A stretch of 64,000 nucleotides of DNA from Polytrichum commune (GCA_950295325.1 OX485809.1:37143081-37207080), one strand, 5' to 3'. Numbered from the stretch's first letter, positions 12,546-23,424 are shown. Numbers and translations: made by a program. Notes: generated by a model from the letters alone, not told the origin.

Positions 12546-13220
12546 TAAAACAAATCTAGAATGAAGTGGTGGTAGTAGTTGGCTAGGCCAACCAATGACC
12601 TAAGCTTTTTTTTTTGAGTCAAGGACCAATTCTCCTCTTGGATTGCCTTGAAATTCTTCATGTTTGTCCACCAACTTCCTTTGTCACCACATGCCTCAAG
12701 AACTCAATTTCTTCTTGAGCAAAGTTGCAATTCACTTCTTGGCGGTAACATTTTGAGCAACACATTGGTGAATACATCATTGTATCTCACCAACATCCCA
12801 CAAGTATGGTTTGGGGGAGGCCCATCTTTCCTAGCCTCCCCATGAGTTCCTTGGAGTTGCTTCAATTGAACCACGACCATTATATTTACCATATTTCATT
12901 TGGTCCATTAAGACCAAATTCAACTTGGGTCCTCCTACCATAGGAGTCCTTGTCAATTTGAACCTCAATTCTTTGCCATTATGACACATCATAATGCACG
13001 GCAAGCACACCGGCTTGCACCTCACATCTATCATGTGAGTTTCAAAGAAGGCGGCCTTCACAATGACATGCATTTCATCTATTTCACATGGTGTGAGATT
13101 TTGACAAAATTCCAATGTCCCACATTGAAAGGTTACATGCATCGCGGCCTCCTTTGTCTCATGCGGTTCGCCCTTTCCAAACCGCACCTTGGTGGGGTTC
13201 ACCACTCTACCAATCGGCAA
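12545..13220 (-). pseudogene. Protease-like region and deleted reverse transcriptase
   Basis: The minus strand from 13220 encodes a retroviral-protease-like stretch (VTFQCGTLEFCQNLTP ... GGPKLNLVLMDQ). It is followed by the entry to reverse transcriptase (MLVRYNDVFTNVL, LPPRSEL). Within a few codons the sequence jumps to the end of the same domain: a form of FLRHVVTKE, then LRSLVGLANYYHHF near 12580. The catalytic core with the YxDD motif, normally well over 100 residues, is absent. The element could move only with proteins from another copy. Confidence 0.75.
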
Positions 13221-14320
13221 ACCCCAACTCCCTTGTGAGCTTTGGGGTCATGAAAGAATGCCTTAACTCTTTGTCAACCCATGAGACAAGCCTCCCATTC
13301 ATTTGAGCCTCAAGGTACAAAATACTTGGCCTCGGCTTAAGGCTACTAGCCTTGGCCACAAAGCCATCGTCCAACATTTGGTCCTCGGCAACTTGGCTTG
13401 GCTTGGTCCGCAAAGCCAACTTTAAACATTTCGTCCGCGGGACAAACTGGTTTGGTGCCACAAAACCAATTTCTAATAATTTGTCCGCAAAACAAACATG
13501 TTTTGCCTTGGTAGCACAAAGCCACCTTCCCACACTCCGTCCGCGGCACGAACATGAATTGCCTTGGTAGGACAAACCCACCTCCCAACATTCCGTCCGC
13601 GGCACAAGTATGATTTGCTTTGGAAACATAAAGCCACCTTTCAACATTCCGTCCGCAGCACCAACATGTTTTGCCTAAGTAAAATGGACCAAACAATTTG
13701 CACTCATTTCTTTGGGACCTACTTTGGCTAAAGCCACTTGTGGTGATGCGCCGCCGAACTTCTCTTTGGGACCATTGGCTTCAATGCTCTTGCAAACTTG
13801 ATGGTCCCCACCGTGTCCTCAAGAAGCCTTGGGGACTTAAACAAGGCATCCACCACCCGCTTTTAAAACCCCACCTAAAAGGATGCATTTCTCAGAAAGC
13901 TCGTCCGTTTTAGGTGTATCCTTCATTTGTGCGTTTGAATAGCGCACATAGGCCTTAAGAGGCCCCGGGTGCCTCATTAGCACCAAATTCATTCCAACAT
14001 CAATACCTTCCAAGCATTTCGAATTGGAATTTCAATCCAACATTAATGCCCTCCAAGGTTTTGGGTGCTTTCGGTATTCTAGGCCCCAAATGTTTTTTGA
14101 GGTTTGCGGGAGCCCTTTTCAAAGCACTCCTCCATTTTCCTTACCAAATCCACCCTCATGCCCACCATTGTCATTTGAACCAATGGTATGGTCAAATTCC
14201 ACTTGCACATGATCCTTGTTCCAATTCGAGCCTCACAACCTTTTGGAAACCCCGGGCTCACCATCATAACCCGCATTTTTGATACCCATGTTTCCCTCAA
14301 AGTGCGAGCTCAAAACTTGG
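13207..14320 (-). pseudogene. Gag-like region with a degenerate internal repeat
   Basis: Downstream of the primer site the minus strand shows a weak gag-like stretch (HPGPLKAYVRYSNAQM near 13950), then a repetitive linker. About six units of 51-57 bp lie between 13370 and 13670. They share TCCGTCCGCGGCAC and GCCTTGGTAG-type phrases and encode repeated PRTEC...LCYQG-like peptides. No clear zinc knuckle was found. Assignment to gag rests mainly on position. Confidence 0.5.
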
Positions 14321-14326
14321 AACCCT

Positions 14327-14338
14327 GCTCTGATACCA
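14327..14338 (-). other. Primer binding site, initiator tRNA-Met type
   Basis: On the minus strand this reads TGGTATCAGAGC, the sequence complementary to the 3' end of plant initiator tRNA-Met. It lies two bases inside the 5' LTR and fixes the element's orientation. Confidence 0.9.
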
Positions 14339-14340
14339 AG

Positions 14341-16295
14341 TGTCGCAACCCTTGCTAGCCCCCCTTGACAATCTTGCCAATTTTCAATTCTAGCAAAGGT
14401 TACGAGCGCTAACCATTTGCATTCCGCCATGCTAATGGTTAGCTCCTCCTACCCCGGACCTTATAGTTCATAGGAGGGAACCAACCCTCCTACTTTGCTT
14501 TCGGGACTCACCCCTTAATCGGTAACTCATTTCTTGGATGTGGACTTCCATCCATGGAAGTCCAATCCTATGTTGATCATCGCGTTGCCGGAGCAACACT
14601 ACAACAACCCGAACCATACTAGGCAACTATGGCCTCACAATGGGCCAATGCCCATGGAGGCCGTGCCGTTCGGCCTCGGGTGGGTGAGGCCACACCACCT
14701 CACCCATATAAGCCTCTAGGACTTCACGCGGGGCCCCTACCCCACCGTCAACCAACCTCTTGTCTCTCTACCAAGAGTTGGGGCCAAGTGGACATTTTCC
14801 TTTAGCTGCTGGGCCTAGAACCCCCTAGCAGCTTCAGACCATCATAACTTCCTTGTATGATGTCTGATCATAACAACCAACCACTCCATCTTCATCTACG
14901 CTTTACGTAGATGCCGATGGACTCCTCACTTGCCCCATTCGGACAAGTACTGAGGACGTTATGCCTGTTTGAACCTTGGCAGTCCCGGGAATCACTCCCA
15001 GGCACTGCTGTACCAGGGCGCTGTCCCGGGACAGCGCCCCACTCAAATGGCCATAACTCCTAGCTCACACCTCCGATTGAGGTGTTCTTGAGCTTTCTAG
15101 AATCACCACGCCATGAGCTACGCATAGCTCATGGCCTTACCCTTGTGCCTCCTAGTCTTCGTGGGTGGGAGGCGTTCCCAACGCCCGGGGCCCTCACCCA
15201 CACTAGGATCACTTGGGCCCTCTCACCAACGGCGCCACAAGTCCCGGGTGTCACTCCGGGGTCCCCCTTGTGCCCATGGTGTTTCGGGCACTCCTCATGT
15301 CGCGCACCTCTCCATGAGGAGTGGCCAAAACACCATGGGCACAAGGGGGACCCCGGAGTGACACCCGGGACTTGTGGCGCCGTTGGTGAGAGGGCCCAAG
15401 TGATCCTAGTGTGGGTGAGGGCCCCGGGCGTTGGGAACGCCTCCCACCCACGAAGATTAGGAGGCACAAGGGTAAGGCCATGAGTTATGCGTAGCTCATG
15501 GCGTGGTGATTCTAGAAAGCTCAAGAACACCTCAATCGGAGGTGTGAGCTAGGAGTTATGGCCATTTGAGTGGGGCGCTGTCCGGGGACAGCGCCCTGGT
15601 ACAGCAGTGCCTGGGAGTGATTCCCGGGACTGCCAAGGTTCAAACAGGCATAACTTCCTCAAGACTTGCTCAAATGGAGCAAGTGAGGAGTCCATCGGCA
15701 TCTACGTAAAGCGTAGATGAAGATGGAGTGGTTGGTTGTCATGATCAGACATCATACAAGGAAGTTATGATGGTCTGAAGCTGCTGGGGGGGGTTCTAGG
15801 CCCAGCAGCTAAAGGAAAATGTCCACTTGGCCCCAACTCTTGGTAGAGAGACAAGAGGTTGGTTGACGGTGGGGTAGGGGCCCCGCGTGAAGTCCTAGAG
15901 GCTTATATGGGTGAGGTGGTGTGGCCTCACCCACCCGAGGCCGAACGGCACGGCCTCCATGGGCATTGGCCCAATGTGAGGCCATAGTTGCCTAGTATGG
16001 TTCGGGTTGTTGTAGTGTTGCTCCGGCAATGCGATGATCAACATAGGATTGGACTTCCATGGATGGAAGTCCACATTGGGGAAATGGGTTACCAATTAAG
16101 GGGTGAGTCCCGAAAGCAAAGTAGGAGGGTTGGTTCCCTCCTATGAACTATATGGTCCGGGGTAAGAGGAGCTAACCATTAGCATGGCGGAATGCGAAGG
16201 GTTAGCGCTCGTAACCTTTGCTAGAAAATTAAAATTGGCAAGATTGTCAAGGGGGCTAGCAAGGGTTGCGACACCTCATGGAGAGGTGCGCGACA
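14341..16295 (-). repeat. 5' LTR of the chromovirus, split by a nested LTR
   Basis: The LTR runs 14341-15297 and resumes at 16279-16295, ending GGTGCGCGACA. Its last part is separated by the solo LTR at 15298-16273 and the duplicated CCTCA. When the insertion is ignored the sequence matches the LTR at 8245-9218. Confidence 0.9.
15298..16273 (+). mobile_element. Solo LTR of the same family, inserted in inverted orientation
   Basis: A 976-bp LTR in the opposite orientation begins TGTCGCGCACC and ends GGGTTGCGACA. It is flanked by CCTCA at 15293-15297 and 16274-16278, a perfect 5-bp target duplication. No internal domain is left, so it is a solo LTR formed by LTR-LTR recombination. It differs from the host LTR at scattered positions (for example near 15583, 15655-15680 and 16070-16085), so it comes from another family member. 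Confidence 0.93.
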
Positions 16296-16300
16296 GTCAC

Positions 16301-17005
16301 GCGGCCACTCAAATTTGCTTAGCATTTGAAGTGGGTAGACACCATGGCCACTGGGATGATCTACACGACATTGGAGTGGGTTGGACCCAGTCGCAATGGA
16401 CCGTCCAAATTCCCAAAAAAATTGGAGCACACAACAAAAAAGTTAAAAGATTTGTCCAAGAAACAAGATTATGTACTTACGGCACATAAATTCTTCCAAA
16501 CTTGTATACTTTGTTGAACATGGTCTTCGTTGGAAACTTCCCAAAATTTTCTAGGAATGCAAGTCTATCTTCTCATCGTATATGGAAATTTGTCTGCATA
16601 CATCAATACTATACAGATATTGAACTTTGTTACTATGGACATTACTTAAAAAATGAAAGTGCCTTTGCAAGTGTATATTGCAAGGATCATGGTTCGACGC
16701 CATTACTATTTTGCCAATATGAGATAGATTTTATATATCCAAATCCATGAGCTGTCTAGGATTTGACAACAATCACATGACTTATGATAGAGCCGATTCA
16801 GTGGCAATCCGAAACACGAATGCATAAGATGAGATTAAATCCATGCCCATGTCTGCAGATTCAATGATCTTAAAATCTAGATATCGCAAAATTGCTCCTC
16901 AGAGGAGTTCCTTCCATTTCACTGGATTCAAGTACATGAATATCATTGCCTTATATCATGACACAATTACAAAATTTCTCCTCTTTGTCTCAAAATGTTC
17001 AACGC
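16301..17005. other. Intergenic stretch between the LTR element and the second hAT element
   Basis: AT-rich DNA with short ORFs on the plus strand (for example 16502-16750) and no recognisable motif. I see no gene here. Confidence 0.4.
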
Positions 17006-17013
17006 CCTCTGCC

Positions 17014-17574
17014 CACGGGTAGGTCACTCTAAGGCATTTTTGTGCACCACGTGCGGCTGGGGGTTTTTTGTTTTGGGGCTATTTACCTTCAAGGGCTGAA
17101 TTAAAGCCTCCCTATAATTACTTAAATTTCAAAAATGGCCCATTTGTTTGCACCCTTCCATTACTTATATTGTCCAAGTCACTGCAATTTTTTGTACTCT
17201 ATATTCTTTTTAAGTAATAAAAGCTAATCTACTTCCTAACGCATTGACGAGTGTTAAGGGAAACCATGGAAACAAAGAAGGGTGCAAACAATAATATCAT
17301 TGCAAACAAAGTTATGAAGAAAACACATAGGAGACCATAGCAAACATACTAAACATACCTTCTAGGATCCTTATCTTCAGCCCCTATATTAATTTTACAA
17401 AAAAATAATGGCCCACATTTTATGTCCATCTAACTTACTTATAATGGGATTGTCTACATTTAATGGCCCCTTCATTATTTGGAATTCCTTTATAATTTTT
17501 ATTTCAAATGATTTTAATCCTCTCTATATTATGCCGCACGTCGTTTTTAAAATGCACTAAGTGACCTACCCGTG
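17014..17574. mobile_element. hAT-type miniature inverted-repeat element, copy 2
   Basis: It has the same ends as the element at 7355-7850 (CACGGGTAGGTCACT ... AGTGACCTACCCGTG) and lies between perfect 8-bp duplications CCTCTGCC (17006-17013 and 17575-17582). The outer 200 bp or so on each side match copy 1 closely. The centre (about 17218-17345) is different sequence and longer, giving 561 bp against 496 bp. Confidence 0.9.
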
Positions 17575-17641
17575 CCTCTGCCTAACATCATTGTCGCGCT
17601 GCTACACCTTGATGAAAAAGTCTAATTGTTATCCGCAAAGT

Positions 17642-18127
17642 CTATGCCGTGTGGGGAGCATGTGGCATCAAATATTGGATTGGCCAATATACTTTCCAGC
17701 CCACACTCTCTGCAAATGTCTCCGCCGATGCATACCTCCCAACGGTGTCTGGGTGTAGCAACGGTGCATTTGGATGTGCGACATAGGTAATGGTCACCAC
17801 TTGGGCACCAAAAGGGACGCTCGATGCGTGTTGGGAGTTCGAGCGGCCATGGATGCCTGCCCTCTTGGATCCAACCACAGCGCTGCCAAAATCGGGATGT
17901 ACTAGATCAACCATGACCCATACGCCATAGGCACCTGCACAACCACCCAACGATCTCAAAGTAAGGGACCGTGTCATTGTGACATATTTCATGTCTATGC
18001 TACCATCTAAATCTTGAAATAGACACTCACCGGCATCACAGTGTGGGCAGCGACGCCTCGTATTCCGACCCACTTCTTTGGTGCAGGGGTTCCTACTCCA
18101 CCAGGTCCGCGAAGAAAATGACGCCAA
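17642..18127 (-). CDS. Unrecognised ORF, 161 codons
   Basis: An open frame starts MASFSSRTWW and contains a possible zinc-binding pair, CPHC, near residue 28. I recognise no domain in it. It begins about 70 bp beyond the second hAT-type element. Codon quality looks mixed, and no spliced partner exons were found. It may be a chance ORF or a fragment of a mobile-element protein. Confidence 0.2.
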   Translation of the reverse strand: MASFSSRTWWSRNPCTKEVGRNTRRRCPHCDAGECLFQDLDGSIDMKYVTMTRSLTLRSLGGCAGAYGVWVMVDLVHPDFGSAVVGSKRAGIHGRSNSQHASSVPFGAQVVTITYVAHPNAPLLHPDTVGRYASAETFAESVGWKVYWPIQYLMPHAPHTA

Positions 18128-18240
18128 GCTTCATTGCCCTTTTGTAATAGTGGCATGTTAATAACATTTCACACCTTTACATATGCCCTCATAATGAACA
18201 CCGTCTCTACATGTCTTCCTAAGGTAAGTAAGTCAACACA

Positions 18241-18290
18241 CCTCTTGTGTGTATGTGTGTGTGTGTGTGGGAGGGGGGGGGAGGGTGTAT
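18241..18290. repeat. GT microsatellite followed by a G-rich run
   Basis: A run of TGTGTGTATGTGTGTG continues into GGGAGGGGGGGGGAGGG. It is a simple sequence tract with no sign of coding. Confidence 0.85.
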
Positions 18291-18354
18291 CATTCACCTT
18301 ATGAAACTTGTTCTCATGACAACCTGCATAATTCGCAAAACACGATAGCCAACA

Positions 18355-18455
18355 ACAAAATTTGGGTGAACCAACCCATACACTCGTTCCTTGTTGGATG
18401 CTTAAACTCTTGCCTCCAAGGAACCAGTGTATGGGTTGTTTCGCCCCAACCCCAA
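18355..18455. repeat. Fold-back repeat
   Basis: CAACCCATACACTCGTTCCTTG (18372-18393, 22 bases, split here as CAACCCATACAC and TCGTTCCTTG) is matched by its reverse complement at 18417-18438, with one mismatch. The similarity extends weakly outward for about 15 bp on each side. The 23-bp gap would be the loop of a hairpin. It may be the remnant of a small inverted-repeat element. Confidence 0.7.
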
Positions 18456-18683
18456 CGGCAGGAGACAATTCCTACTTTGACCAAACGGCCAAAATTGTCT
18501 TTGGAGTTGGAATTGCCCAAAATAGGGCCACACTTGTGACATATGATAATGTCCATATCTTATAGATGCAAATTGGAATGATCCACATGCACTTATCTAG
18601 TCAAGCATTTGAGTAGGACGCTATATATAGCTCAACCTGGTGCAAATGCATGGCGCCCAACGTCCGAAAAGTTTTTGAAGTTA

Positions 18684-19290
18684 TTAAGGTTAATTGCCTA
18701 CCTCTTTAAAAGGGCATAGGCTATTTCCCTCATGGCATAGGTTGCATCCTACAATATCAAATTTTTGTAAGTTGAAAACCTTTTGAGTTTTTAAGTTACC
18801 TGCCAATTGCCTTCAAAACTAATTTTTAGTAGGTTAAAATCCTTCATATCTTTTAATGTTGTAGGCTTTAAATTCAAAATTTGAGTACTAAGTGGTATCC
18901 TTGGTAGGAATTGAACCTGGCTAAGCACTTCACCACGTTTGAAGGCCAAGGATTAATCAACTCTTTTTTAAAGAGTTGATTATAAGTTATGAAAGGTTGC
19001 TAAAATTCAAATGAGTTTAAGGGTGAAAGTCCTCACCATCTTCTGATTCAACCTCTACTCTTCTTGCAAGATATAGCCTAAAGATATGTACTTAGGCCAA
19101 CTAATTTCCCAATTTGAAGAAGAATGAATGGCTAAAATCCTCTCTTTAAAAAAATTTGTAGGCAAAATTTCCTACATGTTTTTTATCACATAGGTTGATA
19201 TCCTATATTTTTAAATTGTCCATAGGCTCTTTGCCCTACACTTTCAAAATTTTATAGGCTAAGTCACAAATTTTGTAGGCTGCATTTGTA
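18684..19290. repeat. Field of short TAGG...CCTA hairpins
   Basis: Variants of one short motif recur, for example CATAGGTTGCATCCTAC (18736), GTAGGTTAAAATCCTTC (18829), GTAGGCAAAATTTCCTAC (19158), CATAGGTTGATATCCTAT (19190) and CATAGGCTCTTTGCCCTACA (19221). Each is a small imperfect palindrome of about 18 bases. No ORF covers the field. Confidence 0.6.
18900..18965 (-). repeat. Possible tRNA-derived SINE head
   Basis: On the minus strand, GTGGTGAAGTGCTTAGCC followed by AGGTTCAATTCC resembles a polymerase III A box and B box. No full tRNA fold could be drawn by hand, and no 3' boundary or target duplication was found. Confidence 0.25.
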
Positions 19291-19756
19291 CAGTATTAGC
19301 CTTAGGCTCTTGCCAGACGCTGATGGCGCCTTCTGGAGGGTGTGCTGATGGGGTAGGGCAGCAGAAAGTTTTCTGACTTGACTCTGACATGGCTTTGCCA
19401 AACACCAGTAAGAAACACTGAGCATGTCAGTAATTGCACTTACGAGCCTGCTTGAAAAGCTTGTCCTCCACTGCTAACTTACATCATTTTAATGTCCTCT
19501 CATGCATTTCAACCAGGCTGATCGATCGACCTCAGGTCAAATGCATGCTCAGATTGTCATGGCTGTCAAGCAAAACAACACGGTTGGCAGAAGAGTGGCA
19601 GAAGAATTTGAGATTTTGTACTTTGAATGTCTCCAGTATTAACTGCAGATTGTGGACTGTACCATGCAATGTCCGGGGAGTACTTTTTTTAGGCATAATC
19701 TATGGACATCGTAGTGTTTCCAAGACCAACCAGTTACATGTTGACATCTTTTGATG

Positions 19757-19784
19757 TTACATATATATATATATATATATATAA
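19757..19784. repeat. TA microsatellite
   Basis: An alternating TA run of about 27 bases. No other feature overlaps it. Confidence 0.9.
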
Positions 19785-20210
19785 AATTGGGGAATATTCT
19801 ATAAATTCTTCTAATTGGACTAATAATTTTCATGAAGTTGTGAATTTGAACCAGTTATTCCTAAAACTCAACCGGTCCATCTGTAATTAGCAATCGATTT
19901 TCTCTCATAGTTGCCACAATGAATAATAGGTACCTCTTACTCTTGCAGTTGACATTATTATATCATGTCCACATGTTATACACATGTACACATGTACACT
20001 AGGACCAAGGAGTGGCTCACGTAAGTGGGAGAGTTTCCATCTTGTATTTGTCTTGTATGTAGTGAAGTGAACGGGTCAAAATACAATGTATTACATATAG
20101 TGAGGTCATTGTGAGTAGGATGGAAAATCCTACTGATAATGAAAAGTTTCGGAAAGAAATAAAATTTCTCTCTTGAAAGGGACTCCTCGTGCTACCAAAG
20201 AACAGTGATT

Positions 20211-20563
20211 GGCCTTAGTGTGGGCATGGTATTAACCCACTTGCACACGGCAAAAGTCCAACATGTTGGAACGTCAAGGACCCTCCCACAAGTTTGATAG
20301 CTACCGTTCGGTGCACCTTAACATCGGATGACCAATAATGTTTGATGTTTGATTAAGGAGTTGATATCAATCATTGATATTGGTCATTGATAATGGCCCA
20401 AGTGTGGGCATGCCATTAGCCCACTTGCACACGACGAATGCCCCATGTTTTGGAATGTCAAGGAACCTTCCACAAGTCTGATAGCTACCGTATCGTACAC
20501 TTTAACATCGGACGACTGATAATGTTCGACATCTGATTGTGGAGTTGATATCGGCCATTGAAT
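20211..20563. repeat. Tandem duplication, two units of about 180 bp
   Basis: Unit 1 starts GGCCTTAGTGTGGGCATG (20211) and unit 2 starts GGCCCAAGTGTGGGCATG (20394). They share CACTTGCACACG, GATAGCTACCGT, AACATCGGA and GAGTTGATATC in the same order, with moderate divergence. Neither unit encodes a recognisable protein. Confidence 0.85.
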
Positions 20564-21279
20564 ATTTTGAAACATGCAACAATTCTTGAACACAATAAAA
20601 TGAAGGATCAAGTTACCTTCCTTGTCACAAATACCAGCTTGCAATTGACGACAACTTTATTGATCTTTCATCCTCATGTGTAAGTCATGACTTTCTACCA
20701 AAACACTTTACCTGAATGTTTGACTGTTTAGGAACACTCAACATCTCAAAAACCTTTTTCACTTGCACGCGCGAAGCTACTTTTTGAAACGTCATATTGT
20801 CCGAAACATCCGACGTTCACTGTGTCCAAGTGGGCTATGTGAGAGCAAGTTGGTTGTTAAATCATATGAAATTGATCTTGAATCATGGAAATTCAAGATG
20901 TGTCCATCATGGAGAAGTCCTTGGGCAGGACCCCTCTTGGGCATACCATCCTTGGGTAGACCTCCCGGGTACATGTTGTAGGGGAAGCTTTTGTATTGTC
21001 AATATTTTTCAACAATAGCATGATGTACAATGGAACTTCAAACACTTGCGTGCTTGTGCTATTCAACTTCTAACAATTGTGCAAGTTTTAGCCTAATTAT
21101 AAGCCCCTTATAAGCTTTGTTGTTTCAAGATTGCAAGTTTGGTGGGCCAAGCTAAGACTTTAGCCCTGGAATGTGCCCAAGATGGTGGAATTTGGTCTCA
21201 AGGTTGGTCCATGCTTGTTTTGGGTTGGTTTTCAAGTTCAAACCATAACTTGAATTGCTTGTAGTCATGTCAAATCCGA

Positions 21280-22995
21280 TGACTACTTGAAAGTTAATTC
21301 AAAATAAGAAGAAACCAAGCTCCAGGATCTTAGGCGCACACATAAATGCTCATATTCTTTAACCTTGGGCCCCCTAAACTTGCAAGCTTGAGCTTCAGCT
21401 CTGTGTGGCTGGCTCTTCACTTTCAAACCATGACTGGTTCTTGACACAGAACTGTACACAGGGCTCACAGCTGCGGAGCAAGACAAACTCCTTCGTACTA
21501 AGTAATGTCTGTGTGGCCACCAGACGGCACTTTAGGGATCCTGAAGAGCTACTCAATTTCTTTAGTGGTTGTTGATGTTGAGAAGAATGTCCTACGAGCA
21601 AGATTTTGAAGAATGCATCTGGTGAGCGAGTCGGCGTATTTCCCAAAAGTTGCTGGAAACTGAACTGCAAGGAAGGTGCAGCAATTGGAACATGAAATTT
21701 GCATCAGCATTGCTCAAAATATACGCAGACATTTTCACTGTATAAATTCAGAAGTTTGCAAGACACAGTGTCAACGCAAGATACGAAATTCAACCTCAAT
21801 TCAACAGGGCCGAGTCTCAGCCTACAACCTACTTAAGTATCTCCACGATGGTGAGAGAGGAATACAATTATGCCTGGATTCATGCAGGGTAATGCTTGAT
21901 CCGAGTACTAGTGTTTGCACATGAAGAGATTACTTGTCCAAGAATGCTTGGTCGTGATGCTCTCTGGCTACCCCGTCGCTACATATATACATATATACAT
22001 CTGGGTGTGTTGCCGATGGAGAATTTGGCGGCAGAGTGATCATCAACAGATTTGACAAACACTGCATCATTCTTGGATGGAAAACATACACTCCAAGCAC
22101 TCTCACATCTCTAGTACTCAAACCCCCAGACTTAAAAAAGAGGAAATAAAAACACATATTCAACCATATCTATTTGCAGGGCGACACGAGGTTACTATTT
22201 TGAGTCTCAGATTGTGAACAGGAGGAAGAGATGATTGGCAAGAGGGCCAGGGGAAACGAAATGCGACATTTGATATCATTATAAACAACACCTATACATA
22301 GTCCGTGCAAGCAAAACACCACGCAGGCCCTACCAACGAAGAATTGGCTTTGGTGCCGAAGTCGGTGTGGCTGAATGTTACAACTTTCGAGTTGCATCAT
22401 CCATCACATTGACGTCTCTTGGGTGATGATTTATGCGGGGCGGGCGGGTAAGGTGGGAGATTTTCTGACGCTGGATGTGCAGGGGACTTCAAGGCCATGG
22501 TATACCGCGTGCTTATACTGCCAAGTGCTCCTCGCTTTGACTGCAACATTTGGAGGCCCCGGTACAGCAGTCGGAGGCTGTGCATGCTCTGTCGACGGCT
22601 TCCAGCAAGAACCATATGAACAACCAAACTTGCTGCCGACCAGTGGCAGCAGAAAAGTTCTGCAACATTGCAGAGGTTTGGGTGAAGAGCTAGAGCGAGA
22701 GGGAGGAGGGATCCCCTTGGACGTCTCTACAGCCCCTTCCTCTCTGGCTTTCGACTTCCAGCCCATTGTAAGCAGCCTAAGTTCGCAACCCTGTGGCAGA
22801 TGCTTTCCCCAAGACCTTGGAAGATGGAACTGTACTGAGAAATGTGTCTCTCAATACTCCTCGTATTCAGGGCTCGCACACACCAGCTTGCCCTGCTTCC
22901 GCCTAGCCATGGACCGGATCATCAATGCACACAGGATAAGGACATGCCTCTTGGCGTTCCTGATTAGCTTCAGCAGCTGCATCTTCGCACAGTGA
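21280..22995. other. Possible unassigned coding fragments
   Basis: Several frames stay open here: minus 21670-21395, plus 22375-22995 (206 codons) and minus 22766-22431. The minus frame at 22766 begins MGWKSKAREEG, is rich in Ser and Pro, and has a GA-rich, leader-like stretch upstream on its strand (23380-23405). It could be the first exon of a gene whose promoter is the G-box region at 23.4-24.5 kb. None matches a family I recognise, and the two strands conflict, so no CDS is called. Confidence 0.25.
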
Positions 22996-23424
22996 AATAT
23001 AAACCCTTCAAACAACCACACCCTTACAATCCTGAATCCAACTCCGATGCCCAACCCTCAGAAAACGAATTAACTCGGTGATTCCAACCCGAATCCCCTT
23101 TCGAATGCTCCCTTTGTCCTCCGACCTTGTCCCCCAAAGAACAAACCAAGGCTTTACTTCCTGATAAGCTTCAGGAGCTGCATCGTCATAGCCCAGTGAA
23201 ATCAACCTTCGCAATAGCACACTCTTGGAATTCTGAACACAACCCCTTCTTCGCTCTCCCAATTCTAAAAGCGAAAGCTGTCTCAGTAATTTCAACCCCG
23301 AACCCCCTTCCTAAGGCTTCACCATTCAGTGCTCCCGGCCACCATCACCACCACAGAAACAACAACAAGCTAGACTGGTCTCTCTTTCTCTCTCTTTCTC
23401 TCTTCATATACTTGCAGGTTTTTT

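Larger units (their letters stand above)
8245..16295 (-). mobile_element. Ty3/gypsy chromovirus LTR retrotransposon, defective, with a nested solo LTR
   Basis: A full-length element is flanked by GTCAC on both sides (8240-8244 and 16296-16300). The LTRs run from TGTC(A/G)CAACCC to GCGCGACA. Genes read on the minus strand, so the right LTR is the 5' one. Next to it, 14327-14338 is the complement of TGGTATCAGAGC, a primer site for initiator tRNA-Met. Next to the left LTR lies a purine-rich tract (minus strand, 9219-9233). Coding traces in order are gag, protease-like, RT ends, RNase H, integrase and a chromodomain. All carry stops or frameshifts. The two LTRs look almost identical, suggesting recent insertion of an already defective copy. 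Confidence 0.93.

Noticed and set aside
10021-13306. Plus-strand open frames inside the retrotransposon body
   Set aside because: They are shadows of minus-strand gag-pol remnants, whose translations carry clear integrase, RNase H and chromodomain motifs.
22375-22995. A 206-codon plus-strand gene
   Set aside because: The frame overlaps open minus-strand frames, has odd composition and no motif. Neither strand could be preferred, so only an uncertain region is listed.
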